From assembly GCF_014192155.1 (NCBI RefSeq), contig NZ_JACHXO010000005.1, positions 124,001 to 188,000 on the forward strand: 64,000 nt of DNA, given 5' to 3'. Positions 45,423 through 54,643 of the stretch are shown here, in pieces (position 1 is the stretch's first letter; the number at the start of each line of letters is the position of its first letter). The notes below the pieces were generated by a model, which did not search any database, was not told the DNA's origin, and was given only the letters and a program-made list of their open reading frames with translations. The translations under genes were made by a program, and so were the position numbers. Source of the DNA: Roseateles terrae (GTDB lineage: Bacteria > Pseudomonadota > Gammaproteobacteria > Burkholderiales > Burkholderiaceae_C).

Positions 45423-46087
45423 GCGGCGGCACTCCCCGGGGTGAGGTCGGCAGACGCGCCGGCCGTGTCCGGTACAGCCTGTCGGGCGGACGCTGCGCCG
45501 CGGACCAGGGCCACGCGCGAGACCGCCTCGACGATCTGCGGATAGGCCCCGCAGCGGCAGATGTTGCCGCTCATCCGTTCCCGGATCTCGTTGGCATTGG
45601 CCGGCGCATGCTCGTTGAGCAGGCCCGCGGCCGAGCAGAGCTGGCCGGGCGTGCAATAACCGCACTGCAGCGCGTCACAGTCGATGAAGGCCTGCTGCAA
45701 AGGATGCAGGTCGTTGGGGCCGGTGGCCTCTGCGCCGGCGAGCGTGGCCAGCCCTTCCACGGTGGTGATGTCGCGGCCGTCCAGGCTGACGGCCAGCAGC
45801 AGGCAGCTGTTCATGCGGACGCCGTCCACCAGCACGGTGCAGGCGCCGCATTGGCCGTGATCACAGCCCTTCTTGCTGCCTGTGAGCAACAGTTGTTCGC
45901 GCAGCAGGTCCAGCAAAGTGACCCAGGGCGCCAACTGCAGCATGACCGTCTGGCCGTTGATACGCAGCTGCACGGGCAGGCCGGGCGGGAGGTCGCCGGT
46001 CGGGTCGGCGGCGCGGGCCCCGATGGCATCGGGGGTCTCGGCGGCCGGAGCGGCCGGTGGGCGGGTCGATGCGGGCGTGAGGTTCAT
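45419..46087 (-). CDS. paoA: Aldehyde oxidoreductase, 2Fe-2S subunit (PaoA type), no Tat signal
   Basis: 222-residue iron-sulphur subunit. The plant-type [2Fe-2S] site is SKKGCDHGQCGACTVLVDG followed by SCLLLAVS. The second, helical cluster is in LQCGYCTPGQLC and GNICRCGAYPQIV. The N-terminal 35 residues are Ala/Pro-rich and have no twin arginine or hydrophobic stretch, unlike E. coli PaoA, so the complex is probably cytoplasmic here. It is the first gene of paoABC. No PaoD/XdhC-like maturation gene is adjacent. Confidence 0.92.
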   Translation of the reverse strand: MNLTPASTRPPAAPAAETPDAIGARAADPTGDLPPGLPVQLRINGQTVMLQLAPWVTLLDLLREQLLLTGSKKGCDHGQCGACTVLVDGVRMNSCLLLAVSLDGRDITTVEGLATLAGAEATGPNDLHPLQQAFIDCDALQCGYCTPGQLCSAAGLLNEHAPANANEIRERMSGNICRCGAYPQIVEAVSRVALVRGAASARQAVPDTAGASADLTPGSAAA

Positions 46088-46219
46088 GGGGTGTCCTTGG
46101 GCGTGGCCCCGGGGCGGCCCGGGGCGGTCTCGTGGTCCCTGTCGAGCAAGGCGTGTTCCCAGTGGCGACCGGCCTTGCGCTCATGAGACGATTCGGGCTG
46201 ACGTTGGAGACCCACAGAG

Positions 46220-47080
46220 ATGGTGACGAGTGACCGCGCAGCCCGAAGCGGCCGCGGACTGTTGGCCGTGATTGGCGGCAATGAAGATCGGGACGGCGAC
46301 CGCGCCGTCCTGGCGGCGCTGATGCGGGCGCTGCCCATGGAGCGCCCCCGGGTGCTGGTGCTGACCGCAGCGAGCGGTGCGCCGGCGGAGCTGTGGCAGC
46401 ACTACCGGGCTGCGTTTGACACCCTGGGCGGCGAGCCGTTCTGGCTGGACGCACGGGAGGCATCGGCGCTGAACACGCCGGCGGTGATGGCGCGCCTGGC
46501 AGCCGTGGATCTGGTGTTCCTGACCGGCGGCGATCAGCACCGGCTGCTCGACACCCTTGGCGACACGCCCGCGTTCGAGCTCATCGCCCGTCGCCATGCC
46601 GAAGAAGGCCTGGCGGTGGCCGGGACCAGTGCGGGGGCTTCGGCGCTCGGCGCCCGCATGCCGCGGGGCGATGAAGGCTCGCAGATCGCCGGAGGGCCAC
46701 CCGGCCCGCTTCCGCCCGGCCTGGGCCTGTGGCCCCGGGTGGTGGTGGATCAGCATTTTTCCGAGCGCAAGCGGCTGTCGCGCCTGATCCAGTTCCTCGG
46801 CGTCTCGCCGGGCCATGTCGGACTGGGCCTGGATGAGGACACCGCCGTATTCGTGCATCCGGACGATGGCCTGGAAGTCGTCGGCAGCGGCACGGTCACC
46901 GTGCTGGCCGGCGGTGGGCCTGGCACCCGGCTGCAGGCGATGGGGCCGGGGGAATGCTGGTCGCTGGACGAGGTCTCGCTGCATCTGTTGACCCCCGGCC
47001 TGCGTCTGGCGGGGCCGCCGTGGCCGGAGGGCACGCCCCAGGCGCTGCAGCGTCTGATGGACTTCAGCGACCAGAACTGA
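46220..47080 (+). CDS. cphB: Cyanophycinase (peptidase S51), cytoplasmic
   Basis: 286-residue serine exopeptidase that cuts cyanophycin into beta-Asp-Arg dipeptides. The nucleophile elbow is AGTSAGASAL (Ser at about residue 137). Family words are LVFLTGGDQHRLLDTL and VVVDQHFSERKRLSRLIQFL, and GLGLDEDTAVFV follows. No signal peptide is present, so it acts on intracellular granules. It is transcribed divergently from paoABC with a 132-bp spacer, and lies about 25 kb from the synthetases. The start may be ATG 46220 or the adjacent GTG 46223; GGAG at 46206 is slightly distant. Confidence 0.9.
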   Translation: MVTSDRAARSGRGLLAVIGGNEDRDGDRAVLAALMRALPMERPRVLVLTAASGAPAELWQHYRAAFDTLGGEPFWLDAREASALNTPAVMARLAAVDLVFLTGGDQHRLLDTLGDTPAFELIARRHAEEGLAVAGTSAGASALGARMPRGDEGSQIAGGPPGPLPPGLGLWPRVVVDQHFSERKRLSRLIQFLGVSPGHVGLGLDEDTAVFVHPDDGLEVVGSGTVTVLAGGGPGTRLQAMGPGECWSLDEVSLHLLTPGLRLAGPPWPEGTPQALQRLMDFSDQN

Positions 47081-47328
47081 GTCTGGGGCCGAGGACTGGG
47101 CGGACGCCCGCGATCCGGGCCGACGGGGTGTCCGCGGTGTGCCTTGCAGGCCACACGCCCGCGCGGTCAGCGCCGGCGGGATCCGCTGCTCGCCCGATCC
47201 GATCGAAAGCCGGCTCGCCGACGGGTGCCGAAAGCCACGCCCGGGCAATGGCGGATGGTCGCCGGGGGCGCGCAAGGGTTAGCCTTGCGCCCTTCTCACG
47301 CTGACCCGCCCCTGCCGGGGCCACCGCC

Positions 47329-49359
47329 ATGTTCCGTTTTGCCCTGATCGCTGCAGCCGCCGCCGCTGCCCTGACCGCCGCACCGGCACAGGCCCTGGAT
47401 GTCCAGAGCTTCTCCAAGGACGTCTCGCCCTGCGCGGACTTCTACGACTATGTGAACGGCCCCTGGGTCGCCAGCACGCAGTTGCCGGCGGACCAGACCC
47501 GCATCGGCAGCTTCGACGCGCTGCGAGTGGCCAACGACCGCCTGCTGGCCAATGCCCTGGCCGAGCTGGTGCGCAAGCCCGAGCTGCAGACGACACCCGG
47601 CCTGCGCCAGGTGGCCGCGTATTACGCCAGCGGCATGGACCGTGGCGCCATCGAGGCCGGCGGTCTGAAGCCGGTGCAGCCCCTGCTGGACCGTGTGGCG
47701 TCCATCAAGACCGCCAGCGATCTGCCGGCGGTGCTGGCGGCACTGGGCCGGGTGCAGATCGGCGCACCGGTGGCGACCTATGTCCGTCCGGATGCGAAGA
47801 ACACCAGCGTGCAGGTGCTCCACCTGATGCAATCCGGCCTGGGCCTGCCGGACCGGGACGATTACTTCAAGGACACCGACATCGCCAAGCGCCTGCGCGC
47901 CGCCTACCGCCTGTATGCGGAGCGGCTGCTGAAAGCCTCCGGCGCCGATGCCTCGGACGAGACGCTGGATGCGCTGATGGCCTTAGAGGCCCGCCTGGCC
48001 GATGCGACCGTGCCGCGCGCCGCCCTGCGCGATCCGCTGGCCGTCTACAACCCGATGACACCTGCGGAGCTGGCCAAGAAGGCTGAGGGCCTGGACTGGC
48101 AGGCGTGGATCCAGGCGCTGACGCTGAATGGCAAGCGGACGGAGGGCGTGGACCGTGTGATTGTCGGCCAGCCCGGCTTCATGCAGCGGGTGGCCGAACT
48201 GGCCGCCTCGACGCCGGTGTCCACCTGGAAGACCTATCTGCGTCTGCGGGTGCTGGACAACAGCGCCGCCCGACTGCCGTCCGCCTACGCCGATGCGGCC
48301 TTCGACTACTACGACAAGACCATCACCGGTCTGGAGCAGCACAAGCCGCGGGAGCAGGAAGTCATCATGATGATCGGCGGTCGCACCGGTGGGGCGCCGC
48401 TGGGCCTGGCCCTGGGCGAGCTGTTTGTGGCCCGTGCGTTCTCGCCGGAAGCGCAGCGCCGCGCCACGCTGCTGATCGACGACGTGAAGGCGGCGATGCG
48501 CGAGAAGATCCGCAACGTCGGCTGGATGAGCGAGCAGACCAAGACCCGCGCGCTGGAGAAGCTGGCCGCGATGCAGCCCAAGATCGGCGCGCCTGCCACC
48601 TGGCCGCAGTACGAAGGCCTGAGCCTGACGGCGAAGGACTTTGCCGGCAACCAGCTGCGTGCCGCTGCCTGGGCCCACCAGGAGCAGCTCAAGGACCTGG
48701 ACCGTCCGAGCGACCGCACCCGCTGGACGATGTCTCCGTACATCGTCAATGCGCAGGCCGGCGGCCTGAACGAGATCACCTTCCCGGCCGGCATCCTGCA
48801 GCCGCCGTTCTTCGATGCGAAGGCGGACGATGCGGTCAACTATGGCGGCATCGGCATGGTCATCGGCCACGAGATCACCCACCACTTCGACGACCGCGGT
48901 CGCCAGTTCGACAGCATCGGCAGCCTCAACGACTGGTGGACGCCTGCCGACGCCGCCGCGTACAAGGCCAATGCCGACCGGGTGGTGGCCCTGTACGAAA
49001 GTTATGAGCCGGTGAAGGGCACCCCGATCAACGGCCGCCTCACCCTGGGGGAGAACATTTCCGACATGGCTGGCATGCCGATCGCGTTCGATGCGCTGCA
49101 GAACGCCCTGAAGCGCACCGGACAGCGGGACAAGATCGACGGCTTCACCCCGGAGCAGCGCTTCTTCCTTTCCAATGCGCTGGTGTGGCGCAACAAGACG
49201 CGTGAAGCGGCATTGCTCAACCAGTTGCGCACCGATCCGCATTCGCCGGGCAAGTACCGGGTGCTGGCGCCGATGTCCAACATGCCGGAATTCGCGCAGG
49301 CCTTCAGCTGCAAGGCGGGCGATGCGATGAAGGCCAGTCAGCCGATCCAGGTCTGGTGA
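47329..49359 (+). CDS. Secreted M13 family metallopeptidase (PepO/neprilysin type)
   Basis: 676-residue zinc peptidase with signal peptide (MFRFALIAAAAAAALTAAPAQA). The N-terminal M13 domain (SPCADFYDYVNGPWVAST) is followed by the catalytic half with NAQAGGLNEITFPAGILQPP. The zinc motif is VIGHEITHHFDDRGRQFD (about residues 511-528), with the third ligand Glu in GENISDMAGM (about 575). The C-terminal FSCKAGDAM and an earlier YRVLAPMSNMPEFAQAF are typical; the family ends in CxxW-like motifs, and here Trp is the last residue (VW). The length is standard. The upstream 248 bp hold no gene. Confidence 0.93.
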   Translation: MFRFALIAAAAAAALTAAPAQALDVQSFSKDVSPCADFYDYVNGPWVASTQLPADQTRIGSFDALRVANDRLLANALAELVRKPELQTTPGLRQVAAYYASGMDRGAIEAGGLKPVQPLLDRVASIKTASDLPAVLAALGRVQIGAPVATYVRPDAKNTSVQVLHLMQSGLGLPDRDDYFKDTDIAKRLRAAYRLYAERLLKASGADASDETLDALMALEARLADATVPRAALRDPLAVYNPMTPAELAKKAEGLDWQAWIQALTLNGKRTEGVDRVIVGQPGFMQRVAELAASTPVSTWKTYLRLRVLDNSAARLPSAYADAAFDYYDKTITGLEQHKPREQEVIMMIGGRTGGAPLGLALGELFVARAFSPEAQRRATLLIDDVKAAMREKIRNVGWMSEQTKTRALEKLAAMQPKIGAPATWPQYEGLSLTAKDFAGNQLRAAAWAHQEQLKDLDRPSDRTRWTMSPYIVNAQAGGLNEITFPAGILQPPFFDAKADDAVNYGGIGMVIGHEITHHFDDRGRQFDSIGSLNDWWTPADAAAYKANADRVVALYESYEPVKGTPINGRLTLGENISDMAGMPIAFDALQNALKRTGQRDKIDGFTPEQRFFLSNALVWRNKTREAALLNQLRTDPHSPGKYRVLAPMSNMPEFAQAFSCKAGDAMKASQPIQVW

Positions 49360-49373
49360 TCGGCTGAAACCAT

Positions 49374-49415
49374 CTGGACGGCAAAGCCTGCTACAACCGC
49401 AGCCTTGCCGTCCAG
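49374..49415 (+). other. Long perfect inverted repeat after the M13 peptidase gene
   Basis: CTGGACGGCAA (49374-49384) pairs perfectly with TTGCCGTCCAG (49405-49415); inner CTGC/GCAG can extend the fold. It starts 15 bp after the stop codon and has no T-run, so it may be a factor-dependent terminator or a stabilising stem. Three 10-bp imperfect repeats built on GGCCAG follow at about 49413-49442, before the MFS gene. Confidence 0.55.
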
Positions 49416-49473
49416 GCCAGTTCGGGCCAGCTCAGGCCAGCGAAGGCCCGTTGGAGGCCACTGAAGGTTTTGC

Positions 49474-50724
49474 ATGTCCGCCACTCCCATGACCTCGGGT
49501 ACGCCTCCGGGCGCACCGGTTCCTTTCACGCCCTATCAGCGATTCGCGACCGGGCTGCTCACGCTGCTCCAGTTTGCCGTCATCCTGGACTTCATGATCA
49601 TGTCGCCGCTGGGCGCGATGATCATGCCGGCGATGTCGATGTCGGCGCAGCAGTTCGGCATGGTGGTGTCGGCCTATGCCTTCAGCGCGGGCCTCTCCGG
49701 CCTGCTCACGGCCGGTTTCGCCGACCGCTATGACCGCAAGCGGCTGCTGCTGTTCTTCTACGGCGGCTTCCTGCTGGGCACCCTGTGGTGCGGCCTGGCG
49801 CCCAGCTACGAGATGCTGCTGGCAGCGCGTGTGGTCACCGGGCTGTTCGGTGGCGTCATCGGCTCCATCGTCATGGCCATCACGGCCGACCTGTTCCCAC
49901 CCGCGCAGCGCGGTCGGGTGATGGGCCTGCTGCAGGGCGGCTTTGCGGCCAGCCAGGTGCTGGGTCTTCCGTTTGGTCTGTATCTCGCTTCCCGCTGGAG
50001 CTGGCATGCGCCGTTCCTCGCGCTGGTGGGCATGGGGCTGGTGGCGGGACTGTTCATCGCCTTCGGCATGAAGCCGGTCAATGCCCACCTGACGGCGGGT
50101 CGCTCCGATGGCGTCGCGCGGCACCTGCGCCATGTGTTGTCCAAGCCGCTGCACTGGATGGCCTTTGCGGTCACCGCGCTGCTGACCACCGGCGGCTTCA
50201 TGCTCATGCCCTTTGCGAGCGCCTTCTCGGTGCACAACGTGGGCATCTCGCTGGATCATCTGCCGGCGGTTTATCTGGTCACCGGGCTGTCCAGTCTGGT
50301 GGTGTCGCCCTTCATCGGCCGCATGTCCGACCGCTGGGGCGCCTTGCCCGTGTTCTACGTGGGCTGCGTCGTCACCGTGGTGATGGTGCTCGTCTACACC
50401 CACCTCGGAACGTCGCCCCTGTGGCTGCTGATCGGCGTCAACCTCGTGATGTTTGTCGGCATCTTCTCGCGGCTGATTCCCTGGCAGGCGCTGGTCAGCG
50501 GCATTCCCGCGCCGGAGCAGCGCGGGGCCTTCAGTGCCATCAACAGCGCGCTTCAGCAGCTCGCCGGTGGCGTGGCCTCGCTGGTGGCCGGACACCTCGT
50601 CACGCTCGGCGCGAACGGGGAGGTGCAGAATTTCCCGCGAGTCGGCTATGTGGTGATCACCACCACGCTGACGGCCGCCGTCTTGATCCGCATCGTGGCG
50701 CGGCAAAAGCGGGAAGTTCACTGA
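49474..50724 (+). CDS. Major facilitator superfamily transporter
   Basis: 416-residue secondary transporter with twelve predicted helices. The first helix region is FATGLLTLLQFAVILDFMIMSPLGAMIM. The loop 2-3 motif GLLTAGFADRYDRKRLLLF is typical of MFS drug/sugar:H+ antiporters. The Arg-rich loop between helices 6 and 7 precedes MAFAVTALLTTGGFMLMPF. The family resembles the PbuE/arabinose-efflux group. The substrate is not known. GAAGG lies upstream of the ATG. No regulator is adjacent. Confidence 0.9.
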   Translation: MSATPMTSGTPPGAPVPFTPYQRFATGLLTLLQFAVILDFMIMSPLGAMIMPAMSMSAQQFGMVVSAYAFSAGLSGLLTAGFADRYDRKRLLLFFYGGFLLGTLWCGLAPSYEMLLAARVVTGLFGGVIGSIVMAITADLFPPAQRGRVMGLLQGGFAASQVLGLPFGLYLASRWSWHAPFLALVGMGLVAGLFIAFGMKPVNAHLTAGRSDGVARHLRHVLSKPLHWMAFAVTALLTTGGFMLMPFASAFSVHNVGISLDHLPAVYLVTGLSSLVVSPFIGRMSDRWGALPVFYVGCVVTVVMVLVYTHLGTSPLWLLIGVNLVMFVGIFSRLIPWQALVSGIPAPEQRGAFSAINSALQQLAGGVASLVAGHLVTLGANGEVQNFPRVGYVVITTTLTAAVLIRIVARQKREVH

Positions 50725-50869
50725 GCGGATGAAAATGTGACCTTCGGGCGTGATGCGCCCCGGTTGCGCGCATGATGCCCGCATTGTTGTGCGGTCTTCA
50801 GGTTGGCTTCATGAGCGGGCATCAACTTCCACGTAGGCTTCGGGGTAACCCTAGTCTTCGGAGCCTGTT

Positions 50870-51406
50870 GTGCTGTCCCGTCCGCTTTTTTCCCGCTCTT
50901 TCGTCCTCGGCCTGGTGCCCGCCACGGTCCTGGCCGCGCTGACGCTGGGCCTGACGGGCTGCGACCGCCTGCCGTCCTATCAAGGGCCGGAACTCTCCGC
51001 CTTCGAGCAGCACCAGCATGCGCGCTGCGTGTCCCTGCTGCGCTCCACCTGGGCGGGCGCTCCCGTGCGTTCCACCTCCGCCGAACGCGGCAGGAGTGGC
51101 CTGGACTATGTCTGGGTGAATGTGGACGTGCATGACGACCAGGACGACATCGACCGCCGCACCGCCAAGGGGACGGCGCACGCCGGCCACTGCCAGTTCG
51201 ACCACGGCGGTGAGGTGGTGCATGTCCACAGCTACGCGCTGAACGGCACCACCGCCAGCGCGGCGCAGACCCTGCCGGCATCGACCGGCGCGCCCACCGC
51301 CCAGCCGGCGCAGGCGACGGACGATGTGCCCGGCTATCGCTACTTCACAGCCAGCGTGAATGGGTCCGGTCTGCCGACCCCGGACGCGACCGTCGCCAGC
51401 AACTGA
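50870..51406 (+). CDS. Predicted lipoprotein of unknown function
   Basis: 178-residue protein starting at a GTG. The signal peptide ends in a lipobox (LGLTGC, Cys at about residue 31). The mature part contains an unusual His/Asp-rich stretch (VNVDVHDDQDDIDRR, GHCQFDHGGEVVHVHSY) with two more cysteines, then a low-complexity Ala/Thr/Pro tail. I do not recognise the family. The His-rich region could bind metal, but this is only a suggestion. The base composition and codon use match the neighbours, and it is a stand-alone gene. Confidence 0.65.
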   Translation: MLSRPLFSRSFVLGLVPATVLAALTLGLTGCDRLPSYQGPELSAFEQHQHARCVSLLRSTWAGAPVRSTSAERGRSGLDYVWVNVDVHDDQDDIDRRTAKGTAHAGHCQFDHGGEVVHVHSYALNGTTASAAQTLPASTGAPTAQPAQATDDVPGYRYFTASVNGSGLPTPDATVASN

Positions 51407-51539
51407 GTGCTGCGTTGGGCGCTTGGAGGCCTTGGGGCGCCGTCATAGGCATCAGCGGCTGCGGGGATCGACCCGTCTCTGCCAGGCCAGCTGCGCGTGA
51501 TCTGGCTTAATAGCGCCTGTTGAGCTTCTCCCACGCGCC

Positions 51540-51923
51540 ATGCTGAAACGACTGCATCACGCTGCCATCATTTGCAGCGACTATCCCCGCTCCCGCCAGT
51601 TCTACACCGAGGTGCTGGGCCTGACGGTGATTGCCGAGCACTATCGGCAAGCGCGCGACTCCTACAAGCTGGACCTGGGATTGCCCGATGGATCGCAGGT
51701 GGAGCTGTTTTCCTTCCCGGGCGCGCCGCCGCGGCCGTCCTACCCGGAAGCCCAGGGACTCCGTCACCTCGCTTTTGCGGTGGATGACGTGGCCGCCTGC
51801 AAGGCCCATCTGGAGCGGCTGGGCGTGACGGTCGAGCCGGTGCGGATCGACAAATACACCGGCCGCGCCTTCACGTTCTTCGCCGACCCGGACGGGCTGC
51901 CACTGGAAATCTACGAAGGCTGA
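51540..51923 (+). CDS. VOC family protein, GloA2/YaeR-like
   Basis: 127-residue vicinal-oxygen-chelate protein. It contains two beta-alpha-beta-beta-beta modules: KRLHHAAIICSDYPRSRQFY and, later, GLRHLAFAVDDVAACKAHL. Likely metal ligands are His (HHAAI), Glu (QVELFSF), His (LRHLAF) and Glu (LEIYEG). It resembles the YaeR/SMU1112c group related to glyoxalase I, whose substrate is not settled. It ends 6 bp before the convergent cysteine hydrolase gene. Confidence 0.88.
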   Translation: MLKRLHHAAIICSDYPRSRQFYTEVLGLTVIAEHYRQARDSYKLDLGLPDGSQVELFSFPGAPPRPSYPEAQGLRHLAFAVDDVAACKAHLERLGVTVEPVRIDKYTGRAFTFFADPDGLPLEIYEG

Positions 51924-51929
51924 GCGCCT

Positions 51930-52778
51930 TCAGGCGATCAGGGCCTGCGCCTGCGCCGCCGTCATCACCTGCACGCCCAGCGCCTGCGCCCGCTCCACGA
52001 AGCCCGAGGCGCCCGTCTCGAAGCCGCCGACCGGACTCATGCAGTCGCTCAGCAGCACGACGCGGCTGCGGCGCTCGGGGGTCATGGCGTCCAGCAGGTC
52101 TTCGGTGGTGGCGGCCACGCAGTGGCTGCTGGCCTCGCCCGCGATGAAGGTCAGGCCGCTGAAGGCCACGATGCGGTCCACCAGCAGATGGTTGATGCCG
52201 GTGGAGGGGTCATCCGGCAGAGGCACTTCCGCCTTCACTGCGCTGTATTGCTCGGTCAGCGGATTGCGGCCCTTGAGCACCTTCTCCACCACGCGCCATG
52301 CGCGCTGCTCCCATTCGGCCAGCGCCTGCGCCACGTCGGCATGGAGGTTGTGGCCCCAGGTGCCGGTGATGCAGTGGGCCGGCCAGACCATCAGCCGGTA
52401 CTGATGCGGACTGGACTCCAGGGCGTCGAGATAGAAACGCACGTGCTCGGCCAGGTGGCGGTCGCGCGGTGCGTAATGGCCTTCGCGCACCTGCTGCGAG
52501 GTGATCTGGGTGAAGGGGGCCACGGGGCCGCCATCGCCGGTCTGCCAAAAGGACGGCCGTTCGATACCGTAGGCGGCATGGGAATCCAGCGTCACGACGA
52601 TGTCGGCGAGCCGGTCGCCCGTGGCGCGGATGAAGCCGGCCAGCCGCTGCAGGTCCGCATGGGCGCCCTGCACGGGAAGCGCTGCGCCGTCGATGTCACA
52701 GAAATCGTTCTGCGGATCGACGATCAGCAGCTGACTGGGCAGGGCAGGGGACGACGGCGTGGCCGATGCAGCGGACAT
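51930..52778 (-). CDS. Isochorismatase-family cysteine hydrolase
   Basis: 282-residue hydrolase of the nicotinamidase-like fold. The catalytic Asp is in LLIVDPQNDFCDIDGAALPV, a metal or substrate His lies in VWPAHCITGTWGHNLH, and the nucleophile Cys is in AGEASSHCVAATTEDLL with a following LLSDCMSPV. The HC...T and DSH patterns resemble nicotinamidases, though the protein is longer than PncA (about 210). The extra length is an insert around residues 80-130. Nicotinamidase activity is possible; the substrate is unproven. Confidence 0.82.
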   Translation of the reverse strand: MSAASATPSSPALPSQLLIVDPQNDFCDIDGAALPVQGAHADLQRLAGFIRATGDRLADIVVTLDSHAAYGIERPSFWQTGDGGPVAPFTQITSQQVREGHYAPRDRHLAEHVRFYLDALESSPHQYRLMVWPAHCITGTWGHNLHADVAQALAEWEQRAWRVVEKVLKGRNPLTEQYSAVKAEVPLPDDPSTGINHLLVDRIVAFSGLTFIAGEASSHCVAATTEDLLDAMTPERRSRVVLLSDCMSPVGGFETGASGFVERAQALGVQVMTAAQAQALIA

Positions 52779-52838
52779 GATGGACTCGCGGGCGGAAGAT
52801 GCCCACGAGTATAGGAACTCGCCGCCCGGCGCGTCGCC

Positions 52839-54380
52839 TTAGAGGCGGAACACCCGCACCGCATCGACCAGGCTCTGCGCCTGACCCCGGAGGCTGGAGG
52901 CCGCTGCGGCGATCTCTTCCACCATGGCTGCGTTCTGCTGGGTGGCCGCGTCCATCTGGGTGACGGCGCCAGACACCTGCGACACGCCTTCGGCCTGCTC
53001 CGCACTGGCCACGCTGATCTCGCCGACGATGCCGGTCACGCGCTGGATGGCGCCGACCACTTCATTCATCGTGTCACCGGCGCGATTCACCAGGTCGGTG
53101 CCGGCTTCCACCTGCTCCACACTGGCTTCGATCAGCGACTTGATTTCCTTGGCGGCGGCGGCAGAGCGGCCAGCGAGGTTGCGCACTTCGGTGGCGACCA
53201 CCGCAAAGCCTCGGCCTTGCTCACCGGCACGGGCAGCTTCCACCGCCGCATTCAGCGCCAGGATGTTGGTCTGGAAGGCGATGCCGTCGATCACGCCGAT
53301 GATGTCGGCGATCTTGCGGGAGCTGCCGTGGATGCCCTGCATGCGCGCCACCACTTGGGCCACCACCTCGCCGCCGCGGGTGGCCACCTGCACGGCATTG
53401 GTGGCCAGCTGCGCGGCCTCTCGGGACGACTGAGCCGTCTGGCCCACCGTGCCATTGAGCTGCTCCATGGCGCTGGCGGCCTGCTGCACATTGCCGGCGG
53501 TCTGTTCGGTGCGCTGGCTCAGGTCCTGGTTGCCGGCCGAGACTTCCTGGCAGGCGTTCTGGATGTTCTCCGACGAATCGCGCACGGTGGAGATGGCGGT
53601 CTGCAGGCTCAGCCGCATCGCGTCGAGCTGCGTCATCATCTGCGCGATCTCATCCTGCCCTTCGGCCTTCGCCGAGCGGGTCAGATCGCCGCCGGCGACG
53701 GCTTCCACCATCTGCCGGGCGCGTTGCAGCGGCACGGTCACCGAGCGGGTCAGCACCCACGCAAACACGGCGCCGACCACCAGCGCCAGCGCGCCGATCA
53801 GGCCGATGCGCCATTGCGCCGAGGTGGTGGACGCGTCCACCTCCTTGGCCATCTCGTCCAGTGTCTTCTGCTGGAACTTCAGGTAGTCCACCATGTTGCC
53901 GAGGAACACGTCGGCCTGCGGGCGGAACTCCTGCTCCAGGATGCGGATGGCTTCGTCCGCGTTACCGGACTTCTTGGCGGCGCCGATGCGGTCGCGGGTG
54001 CCGGTGTAGACCTTGCGGGCCTCGATCAGCTTGTCGACCACCTTCTTTTCTTCGTCGCTCTTGGGCAGGCCGTCGAGCGCCTTGATGATTTCATTGCCCC
54101 GGGCGGTGGAGATCTTCACATCATTGGTGAAGTAGTCGGCCAGCGATGCATCGCTGCTTTTGGCAATGGCGGTGTAGCGCTTCACACCCACCAGCGTGAG
54201 CGTGTACCACTCCGCCACCAGACGTTCCTTCTGCAGCGGAATGTCCATCATCTGCCGGGTCGACTCGGCGGTACGCCCCAGGCTCATGCCGCCAATGAGC
54301 ACGATGGCCGCCAGCAGCACCAGCACCACACCAAAGCCCATGGCCAGTCTGGAGGCCAGTCGCATATCGTTGAGTTTCAC
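52839..54380 (-). CDS. Methyl-accepting chemotaxis protein
   Basis: 513-residue chemoreceptor starting at a GTG (54380) that is preceded by AAGAAGGGA and gives the common N-terminus (V/M)[18 protein letters not shown]1 spans about residues 12-33, with a four-helix ligand domain to about 190. TM2 ([19 protein letters not shown]) and HAMP follow. The signalling domain has the tip [19 protein letters not shown] and [18 protein letters not shown]. It is similar in layout to the receptor at 40331-41887 but differs in the ligand domain. No pentapeptide tail is seen. Confidence 0.93.
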   Translation of the reverse strand: MKLNDMRLASRLAMGFGVVLVLLAAIVLIGGMSLGRTAESTRQMMDIPLQKERLVAEWYTLTLVGVKRYTAIAKSSDASLADYFTNDVKISTARGNEIIKALDGLPKSDEEKKVVDKLIEARKVYTGTRDRIGAAKKSGNADEAIRILEQEFRPQADVFLGNMVDYLKFQQKTLDEMAKEVDASTTSAQWRIGLIGALALVVGAVFAWVLTRSVTVPLQRARQMVEAVAGGDLTRSAKAEGQDEIAQMMTQLDAMRLSLQTAISTVRDSSENIQNACQEVSAGNQDLSQRTEQTAGNVQQAASAMEQLNGTVGQTAQSSREAAQLATNAVQVATRGGEVVAQVVARMQGIHGSSRKIADIIGVIDGIAFQTNILALNAAVEAARAGEQGRGFAVVATEVRNLAGRSAAAAKEIKSLIEASVEQVEAGTDLVNRAGDTMNEVVGAIQRVTGIVGEISVASAEQAEGVSQVSGAVTQMDAATQQNAAMVEEIAAAASSLRGQAQSLVDAVRVFRL

Positions 54381-54643
54381 GCCGTGTCCCTTCTTTGCAT
54401 CCTTGCGGAAACAACCACTGTAGTCAGCGCGCCCCACCTTCGACAGTGGGTGGTGCGGTCGGTTCACCGGTCAATTCGTGCTTTGTGGACAGATTGCGGG
54501 GATACCGGCTGGTAACGCTGTCATCCCCGTTGCCATCGGCCCACGGCATGTGCGCAGTGCATCACGGATGGGCGCAGGAAGCCAGGAAGGCGACAGGGGC
54601 GGCCGGGGCGTGCATCACCAGGCGGGGTAGTCTTCGGGCCGCC

